Assembly (NCBI GenBank): GCA_023213395.1
Contig: CM041465.1
Coordinates: 232,879,741-232,943,740 of the forward strand
Direction of reading: 5' to 3'
DNA length: 64,000 nucleotides
From: Cycas panzhihuaensis
Lineage: Eukaryota; Cycadophyta
Shown here: positions 57,061 through 64,000 of the stretch, piece after piece
How the letters are laid out: the number at the start of each line of letters is the position of its first letter
Numbering within the stretch: the first letter of the stretch is position 1
Made by a program: the position numbers and the translations under genes
The notes under the pieces: model-generated
Databases searched by the model: none
Told to the model about the DNA's origin: nothing
What the model saw: only the letters and a program-made list of their open reading frames with translations

Positions 57061-57503
57061 GGAGATTGGGTCTTCTTAAGACTCCAACCTTATAAATACG
57101 TTGCATTTAAATGATTCGATAAACACAAATTATAACCTCGATTCTTTGGTTTGTATTAGATTATAAACAAGGTGGGAGAAGTAGTGCAGTGACTCAACCT
57201 ACCTCGAAACAACTACATTCATAATGTCTTTCATGTCTCATGCCTCAAACAAAAGCTAGAATAGAATATCACCCCACAGACAGAGTTGCCAATACTTGAT
57301 GATGAAGAAAAAATAATTTTTGAACTAGAAGTTATTTTATAGGTACATACTAAAAAGCTATGCTCCAGAGAGATTCAAGAATATCTAATAAATTGGAAGA
57401 TGTTGCATTACATAGATGCAACTTGGGAATTTGAGGAATGGCACCGACAACATCCAAACTTGCCTATGCTTTGAGGGCAAAGCATCCTTTCAGGGGGACG
57501 GAT
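57061..57503 (+). pseudogene. Chromovirus H integrase C-terminus, chromodomain and PPT
   Basis: The plus strand reads GDWVFLRLQPYKYVAFK, a HNVFHVSCLKQKL block and a decayed chromodomain (EYLIKWKMLHYIDATWEFEEW at about 57380-57445). A purine tract, caggggga, precedes the LTR at 57504. Same family as gypsy N. It is joined abruptly to the G LTR on the left, so all upstream coding is absent. Confidence 0.85.
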
Positions 57504-58074
57504 GTAGCATTCCAAACACCTTGGAATTTGGTCAAAGCTATATCATGTGACCATTCAAATCAAAGGTCTGTGAGCCAGGATTCTGACAGTTCAGATGAAA
57601 GTCAATTCTGACATCTATAACAATAGATATGGGCATTTGAAGTTTTCAGCTTGCTAGTTTTTGGTTAAGTTCTAGCCAACTTCGAGTCTTGGTTTTGGGC
57701 AGGTTTATACCCCTTTTCTAGTTGATTTCTATTAGTATCTTTTGGCCACCTATTTAAGGAGGATTTGGGGCCTCATTGGGCATTATCAGAGAAGTCTTGG
57801 ACTACCATATTTTCGACCCTTTTGGGGAGCTTTGTGGAGGGGACCTTGCCTCGAAGAGGGATTTGTTATAAGCAATACTTGCGGGATCATTTGGTAACAT
57901 TGAATTTATTCAGTTTAGGTTCATTTCATACAATTTTTGTATGTAAGAAGTATTCAAGTAGATTTATATTATTACTCTCTTGGTTGAATATTTTGGAAGT
58001 CAATTGGTGGATATTTTGTCTATTTTGCACTATATTTATTAAATTTCTTAGAAAAATTCAGTGAGATTGCTACA
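57504..58074 (+). repeat. LTR of gypsy H (571 bp)
   Basis: It runs tgtagcattccaaa to gattgctaca. Related to the LTRs of M and N in both termini and in a shared cctcgaagaggg phrase. Confidence 0.88.
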
Positions 58075-58589
58075 AGGGATTTGAAATGTTCCCTCTACTA
58101 GAAACCAATCTTAACAGAAGTTTTGTTGACTTCTAGTATTTATCCGAGTAGTTTGGTCGATTTCTAATATTTATCCTAGTCGACCTCATTACTTAGTTTA
58201 TTCTAGTCGACTTTATATTTTATTATGGTTGACTTCAACAATAGATTCTGGTTGACTTCTCAAGTTACATCTTAGATGCCTATTTGTAGGGATTTATGGC
58301 GTAGGGTCTAGGCATTAATTCAGAGTTTTAAACTTGCTATATTTTAGGCCTTAAGGGCAACAGTTTGGAGGACACCTCGCCTTGAAGAGGAAGCTTGGAT
58401 GGATATCTGATATCCTTTAAGTTTTGATACTTTGTATATACTATTTTCTCTTGATAATCTAGTCTGCTCGAGTTATAAAGTAATAGATATAGTACTGTTT
58501 TAGATAAATCTAATAAAAATTTGTAAGATAGTTAGGTATATGGTAATTATTTGACTATTAAGGTGTGAATTCCCTTTGGAATTCCCACA
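58075..58589 (+). repeat. LTR-like piece at the cluster's right end
   Basis: It contains gaggacacctcgccttgaag, a phrase typical of the gypsy LTRs here, and ends ttcccaca before the TSD gcttt. Its left part is missing or replaced by the LTR of H. Confidence 0.55.
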
Positions 58590-59158
58590 GCTTTACAAGC
58601 TTGGCACTAAGTACTAATTTGTTGTTATGTTCATATAATTCTTTTGATATGCCTTTAAAATCTCTAGAAGTCCATGCAAATACATCTTTATATTGTTGGA
58701 AGCTACTCATAGCTGCTTTGACTAACATGGGATCCTAAACCTTGCCTATTTTGATGGTTTTTGTCAGCTCCGCTATTCCTAAATTGACTAATTGTTGTGG
58801 ACATTCTTCATATGAAAATCCTTCTTTAGATTCAAAATTATATTCTAGTTCATTGCTCAAAGACTGTTCACCTATTTGCACTTGTGAAAATTGAGTTGGG
58901 TATTCTTTCTTATGATCTACATCATGTGTGCTTCCAACTAGGTTTACTTTTCTTAGGGGTAATGCTTTTGCATCAATCAAGTAACATGATGGTGAAAAGA
59001 TTTCATAATCTTGTTGTTGCCAATGAAACAAACCAGTATTAGATCCTAATTCATCTTTTGAAGGGTCTATATGCAACCCTCTATGGGTTCACATGCATTA
59101 TCATCATCAAAAAGTACATTTAATGGGTGATGCACATCATCTAATTTTGTCTGTGCTT
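58590..59158 (-). pseudogene. Gypsy E linker between protease and RT
   Basis: The minus frame ends with AELTKTIKIGKV then YKDVFAWTSRDFKGISKELY, which matches the conserved pre-RT segment of Athila-type gypsy polyproteins. One stop lies between these phrases, at about 58737. Confidence 0.82.
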
Positions 59159-59640
59159 CTAAACATCTTGATCGTCATTAGAGTCCCCATCATTTGATGA
59201 GCTAGAATCTGTAAGTTCTTCACTTATCGTATGATGATCTAAATTTATCCGTAATTTCCTTCCATTTTGTTTAATAGTAAGTGTGTTGCGTTTCCAATTT
59301 TGAATGACTTCTACACCACGCGACCATGGTCGTCCTAGTAAGGCATCATATGCTGATAACATTCCATCAATTATTGCAATGACTGCAAAATCTCTAACAA
59401 ACATATGATTTGCAATTTGGATCTTTTGCACCATTAACAATCCTAAGGGCTGTACACCATGTTGATCCACAAGCTTCAACTGAAATTGGGGTGGCCATAA
59501 GGTTGGTTTACCCAAGTTTCTCCAAGTAGTTACTAGTGCGATGTTTGCTTTAGCTCTTTCATTGACCACTATATGTTCTAAGTTGTGTCCTAGAAATTGC
59601 ATAGTTAGTTGTATATCTCGATCAACTCTTAGAGCTCTAA
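59159..59640 (-). pseudogene. Gypsy E protease-like domain
   Basis: NIALVTTWRNLGKPTLWPPQ and YDALLGRPWSRGVEVIQNWK match the retropepsin-like fold of Athila-type elements, with the LLGRPW strand intact. At the active-site position, where DGG would stand, the sequence is NER. It is therefore a relic or non-catalytic version. The C-terminal tail is Ser/Asp-rich. Confidence 0.82.
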
Positions 59641-60346
59641 CATGTTCGTCTTGAAGATTGTCTACACTGGGATCATTTTATATAGGTCTCCCAATATAAG
59701 GGTCTTTTGCTATAATCATTGGCCTTTGAGGTTGCTATTTTTCCTTTGCTTGATTCGAGTTACTCATGGCAGGCTCATCGCTTCCAAGCATTTCTTTTGC
59801 TCGTATTATCATAGTATGCATTATAGTTGGATAGTATTGTAATAATAAGGTTGCCATTTTTTCTGGGACTTCCATTTGCAAGAGTTGATCCACTAGTGTA
59901 CTTTTTTCTTGATCAACGCCTTGCACTGATTGTTTTTGGTTGGGATGTGGGATTTTCTTGACTTGTGTTGGTGTGCTTCCCTCCATTTTGTTCCTTGTTG
60001 CTATTCTTGCATAGACTTGATTGTACTTTGATCTTTTTGTACACCAACTTTCTCCTTCCTAGGGTTTGGGTATTTTTGTTTCCTTGTCCTTATGTACACG
60101 TTATTTGTTGGCAGTATTTCACTCTTGGAATCCTTCGGTCCTTCAATCCTGACCAGATCCACAAATTTGTTTTGTTGTTGAGGGCAGTGGTCGTCATCCT
60201 GATCTCTTGGACCACACCATCAACACAAGGTTGCGGCTATATTGTTCTCCCTGTTTGGACAACCTCTGTGGAAATGACCCCACAAATTGTATTCAAAACA
60301 CTGAACCATGGGATGTCCTAGGGAATCCCTTGGTACTGATCTCATT
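59641..60346 (-). pseudogene. Gypsy E gag C-terminal end
   Basis: A knuckle-like CFEYNLWGHFHRGC lies at about 60270-60310; the second Cys is Tyr, so metal binding would be impaired. A Gln/Lys-rich stretch, PHPNQKQSVQGVDQEK, follows toward 59900. Copia K interrupts gag at 60347, so the N-terminal half should lie beyond the window. Confidence 0.68.
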
Positions 60347-60652
60347 TGTTAGAGTGGCATTATATCCACTTAACCTGACTAATGTAAACGTGGTACATTA
60401 TTATGCGAATATATGTGATGTTTGTAATATTATTATGGGTCGACAAATGTAATATCATTGTAATATATGAGGCACTTATGGATCTGTTTAAAGGGATTTG
60501 ATACCCATTGTACTTTATGAATTTGTATCAATGTAATCCATATTCTGTGGTGGGTTTTTATTGTGAGATTTTCCATCTGAATTTTGTTGCGTGCTTGTTC
60601 ATTTTGTGCTTATTGTGCACATAAACGATCTATTTGTCTATGATTTCTAACA
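60347..60652 (+). repeat. 5' LTR of copia K (306 bp)
   Basis: It runs tgttagagtgg to tttctaaca and is followed immediately by tggtatcataac, a PBS with mismatches to the initiator-Met complement. Terminal complementarity is tgttaga and tctaaca, seven perfect bases. Confidence 0.88.
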
Positions 60653-62281
60653 TGGTATCATAACATATGGTTGTGCACAAGTAGGCGTTTGGTGGGCAGA
60701 GTTTTTTAGATCGCAGGTTACCAGGTTGTGATAGCTCAACCCTTCATTGAGGATCATCTTATCTGACTGTTGAAAGGACAACCATAGGGTGCAATGATTG
60801 AATAGAACAACCCTAGTGCTTTCTGTTGATTGTTTTGCAAGTCTTTATTGGTCCTTGGAGGTGTGCAGAGGAATGTCGGAGGTTGCTTTTTCTTGTGTAG
60901 CATTGCCTGGTGCCCTCGGTTTTTGTAGATGTAGCCTCTAGTTATTCAGTTGGCAGCCGAGGACGTGTAGTCTGCCATGTGAAGGTGGCAAATCTGTCGA
61001 TGGTATTGGAGCAACAGTGCTAGCAGCCATAAGCCGTAGCGGGAGTTGTGGTCTGTTGCATGGAGTCGTTGATGAGCCTGTTGTAGCCTCTATTGGGTTG
61101 CCTTGTTTGTAGACGTTGGTGACAAAACTCAAAGTTTGTTGAGTGGGAGTCTATTTTAGAAGTTGCCAATCATATGGCAAGTCTGAGAGATCATCATTGC
61201 CTTTCGCTTGAGTCGCTTCATTAATTCAACTGCTACTGATGAGATGTTCAAAGTAAAGTCAGACTGTTGGTTGGGAAGTAGACATCGCAATTGGTGAAGT
61301 GAAGGAGAAGCCATAGCCTTTACATTAAGCATGAATGCATTGCCACTGATGAGAACAATGCATGCTTGCAACCATTTCTGTAGAAGGACGTAGTAGATGC
61401 AAGAGTCGGTTGTTTGCATGAAAGATACGCAACGAAGGATGAAATCGTAGGAGTTGTTGTCGCAAGCTATGATTGCAATAAAGAGGTAGAGATTGCATTT
61501 TGCCATACGAGTTTGCAGCGGGCTTTTGAAACTGCAGATTCACCAATTTCATTATAGTTTACGTAAGGTACTCTTTGTAATATATCTTTGCGTTTTTTAT
61601 AAAGTTATCATCGTTATTTATTGATATTTGATTGATTGCCATTTTTAATAAAGTCACTTTGACATATTAATCGCCCTTTGGATGAGAATCATGTCATATT
61701 GATATATTATAAAATGCTTTTGAATATATGGTAATATAGCGTTTTGTTATTCTAAGTGGGCACAAGTATATTTCATTGGGCTTTATTTTGATATGATAGC
61801 GATTGTACATTAAATGAATGTATATATGTGGTGTGTGATGTTTTGAATAGGGCTTTCTTCGTGGAAGAGTATATTGTTGCATGTGTTTTGAGGTACTCTG
61901 TTGTGTGAGACAATTGGATGAGGTGAATCTTTATGTGCATCTTTTCATTGATTTATATAAGGCGTGTTTTATTGGCGTATTGTTATTGAGATGAGAGATG
62001 CATGAGTAATCTGGCCGAATAAAGGATTTTGATCATTGCATTGATATTACATTGATTCAGAGTTGTGTTTTATTTATTCATATAGCAGTGGTTATTACAT
62101 TAGACTTGTGAAGTGTTCATATTAGTTCTTTCATTTAGCAATCCATTGGCCTGTTTTTAATTGGTTATTAGCTTGGTGAACCTTCAAACTTTGGGTGGTT
62201 GAACAGATTATAGTTTGGGGGAATATAGCTTGTTGGAGTTTGGTTTAGGGTCCTATAATTGCTGTTCTTTTTTAAGTTACA
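60653..62281 (+). other. Leader of copia K
   Basis: 1.6 kb without recognised coding on the plus strand. Short open frames on the minus strand carry no known motif. Confidence 0.65.
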
Positions 62282-63060
62282 AAAAAGTAGGTTCCAGTGG
62301 TTACTTTTAATAGGAATAACTTCAATGAATGGAAGGCAAATATGGAACTGGTCCTCATGGTTAACCAGCTTTGGGCATCGCTAAATCTAAATCATTAAGT
62401 GTTTCTTTAGATGAGAAGAAACATATTCGTGCTGAGGAAAAATAATTCTTGGCTGTTGGGTTGCTTAAGTTGCCTTTGGCCCCAGATCAGAGAGCTTTAG
62501 TCCACGGCCTTCCAATGCCACACGAGATTTGGACCGAGCTGTGTGAGATGTTTGAAAAGAAAAAAACCAATCATCATGTTGCTCTTATGATGGAATTGTT
62601 GAAATCTAAGGTAGAATATGGGAACAATATTAGTGCTTACTTGAATAAGATCACTGATTTGAGGAATAGGTTGGATGAATTGAAGTCAAACTCAATTGAT
62701 GTTGCATTGCTTTTTGCCATTATTATGTCAATGTTGCCTATTGCATTTGGAAGCTTTCAAACTATCTATGCAGGGGATAAAGTTATGGAGGGTGAACTGT
62801 TTGAGCCATTAAAAAACCTTATTCTAGCTAAGGATGCCAAGTTGAAGCATCATGGGATGCTTGTTGGTTCTAGTTCAAATCAGGGTTTGGTCATGAAGAC
62901 AAAGAAAGGATGTTGTTTAGGAGGGTAAGTCTACACAGAAAACATGTGAGATCTCTCGGGAGAAGAAGTTTACTGGTAAGTGCAATTACTGCAAGAAAAA
63001 GGGTCAAAAAGAAAAGAATTATTGGTTTAAGAAGTGGGATATGCACAAGGCTAGCAAAGA
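62282..63060 (+). pseudogene. Copia K gag
   Basis: TFNRNNFNEWKANMELVL and LPMPHEIWTELCEMFEKK are UBN2-type gag. The frame is open 62449-62928 after two early stops at about 62390 and 62440. The zinc knuckle at 62981-63022 reads CNYCKKKGQKEKNY, with the His and last Cys replaced. Confidence 0.87.
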
Positions 63061-63440
63061 TGATAAGGGGAAGAGTGTAGTGGCACATTGTGTTATGGTA
63101 TCAACATTGTCATTTGAGTCGAATCAGAAAGACTATTGGATCCTAGGTTCTAGTGCGCAAAAGCACATCAGTTTTCAAAAGCAAAACTTTAATGCCTTGG
63201 ATGCATGTGCAAGTGATGCTAACGTGATTCTTGGAGATGCTCGTGTTTTGGTTGTAGAAGGTGATGGTTCTATTTCACTTGCAGGAGGTAAGTTCTATGG
63301 TGTTTAGTAGGTGTCTAAGATGAAATTTAATCTTTTTTCTACACTGGAAATCTGCAAACAAGGTATGGAAATTGAGCTTTAAAATAATAGATGCATAGTT
63401 AAGGATTCTAAAAAGAACTTCTCTATTGCTGCTACTAGGA
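63061..63440 (+). pseudogene. Copia K protease
   Basis: KDYWILGSSAQKHISF at 63130 stands where WILDSGASKHI is expected, so the catalytic Asp is missing. VILGDARVLVVEGDGSISL follows. A TAG lies at 63305. Confidence 0.82.
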
Positions 63441-64000
63441 GAGTGCAAGATAACTTTTGGGTGTTTAAGAAATTTAGAGTCCAACAGGATTCTTATGCTT
63501 TTATTGCTAGTGCTGATGATATAAGTAAGTTATGGCATGAGCGCTTGGGTCATCTTAACTATAAAAGCATAAACCTTATGAATATATTGAAGATGGTGGT
63601 AGGGTTGCCACATGTTCAATGTTTAGAATGTGTTTGTGAAGGATGTATGTATGGAAAGCACAATCATTATTTGTTTGTTAGGGATAATGCATGGAGAGCA
63701 AAGGAGAAGTTGGAACTTGTCCATACTGACTTGATGGGTTCTCTATGCAATCCTTCTATTTTTGGTGCTTGATTTGTCCTGGCATTTCTAGATGATTATA
63801 GCATAAAAGCCTGGGTATTCTTTTTGAAGAACAAGTTTGATGTGTTTGATCGATTTGGTGAATGGAAAGTTAGTGGTGAGAATGAGTGTGATAAGAAAAT
63901 ACAGATTTTGAGGAGCGATAATGGAAATGAGTATGACAATAATGGCTTTAATTAGTTCTGCCTTGATCATGGTATTAAACGAGAGTTAACTGTCTGTGTG
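63441..64000 (+). pseudogene. Copia K GAG-pre-integrase and integrase N-terminal part
   Basis: LWHERLGHLNYKSINLM and CEGCMYGKHNHYLF form the zinc-binding HHCC unit. Integrase starts ELVHTDLMGSL (Asp), stops at a TGA at 63771, then continues LDDYSIKAWVFFLKNK and ILRSDNGNEYDNNGF (second Asp) to a stop at about 63953. The rest is beyond the window. Confidence 0.88.

Larger units (their letters stand above)
54236..58589. mobile_element. Compound gypsy cluster (G and H) inserted in E
   Basis: The cluster begins with a gypsy-type end, tgtagcattc, at 54236 and ends ttcccaca at 58589. A perfect 5-bp TSD, gcttt, flanks it (54231-54235 and 58590-58594) and the E frame resumes in register across it. 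Inside are a minus-strand element G with LTRs at 54251 and 56704, a plus-strand chromovirus 3' end (57061-57503) with its LTR (57504-58074), and a second LTR-like piece (58075-58589). Internal joins are not simple, so deletions have occurred. Confidence 0.75.
43560..60346 (-). mobile_element. Ty3/gypsy Athila-like element E, degenerate, multiply interrupted
   Basis: On the minus strand, from right to left: gag zinc knuckle (about 60265-60310), protease-like domain (59159-59602), pre-RT linker (58590-59076), RT, RNase H and integrase (51868-54235), integrase C-terminus (46563-46756), repeats and the extra ORF. It is interrupted by copia K (60347), the gypsy cluster 54236-58589 and copia I (46757-51862). 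No LTR of E was found, so the outer limits are uncertain. Stops throughout indicate great age. Confidence 0.72.
60347..64000 (+). mobile_element. Ty1/copia element K, 5' half, running off the window
   Basis: 5' LTR 60347-60652, PBS at 60653, leader of 1.6 kb, gag, protease, GAG-pre-integrase and the integrase start. A third copia lineage by sequence. The left flank before the LTR is tcatt (60342-60346); its partner would be outside. Confidence 0.9.

Noticed and set aside
60938-61882. Minus-strand frames in the leader of copia K as genes
   Set aside because: Short overlapping frames with no shared motif; the plus-strand element structure explains the region.

Overview
The window is eukaryotic nuclear DNA from a land plant. 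The evidence is plant-type Ty1/copia and Ty3/gypsy LTR retrotransposons primed by initiator-Met tRNA, spliced exons of a conserved plant protein, and large AT-rich spacers. Long copia leaders, deep nesting and old, stop-ridden copies suggest a large repeat-rich genome, possibly a gymnosperm; that last step is inference. There is no bacterial operon, CRISPR array, rRNA or tRNA gene.

Left block (1-18.7 kb). A BRCT-domain reading frame (1227-1530 and 11600-12108) is split by an LTR element called M here (1531-11594, minus strand, perfect TSD tggta). M has LTRs and a gag-like frame but no pol. Its 5' LTR is in turn split by a complete but decayed copia element A (4051-11497, plus strand). The BRCT region is followed by a polypurine tract and a 244-bp LTR (element L, 13116-13359), which abuts a copia element B (13360-18669, minus strand) cut off in its reverse transcriptase. 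This reads as four insertion levels: B, then L with the BRCT segment, then M, then A.

Middle block (18.7-43.6 kb). An M-family LTR at 19031-19675 has both outer ends made of the same LTR terminus in inverted orientation, inside a perfect 5-bp TSD. Copia C (21530-29194, plus strand) carries a duplicated gag segment and a 317-bp TRIM element (24697-25013, perfect TSD). A deleted chromovirus-like gypsy element N (29374-32385, minus strand) follows. Three exons of a conserved plant ARM-repeat-like protein (33855-35194, plus strand) are the best host-gene candidate; splice phases agree and the exons are open. Copia D (36430-43558, minus strand) keeps gag to integrase but has lost RT/RNase H, replaced by a tandem array of about 420-bp units.

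Right block (43.6-64 kb). A very old Athila-like gypsy element E (minus strand, at least about 43.6-60.35 kb) is in pieces. From its 5' side it shows a gag zinc knuckle, a protease-like domain, a pre-RT linker, RT, RNase H and integrase, then GAT-rich repeats and an uncharacterised extra ORF. E was entered by a young copia I (46757-51862, TSD aagac, nearly identical LTRs), by a compound gypsy cluster (54236-58589, TSD gcttt) and by copia K (60347 to the window end, plus strand).

Nearly every coding unit here is retrotransposon-derived and broken by stops or frameshifts. The most unusual items are the inverted-end LTR insertion, the split BRCT frame lying upstream of an LTR and PPT, the new TRIM, the array junction in D, and the shared structured motif in the copia leaders.
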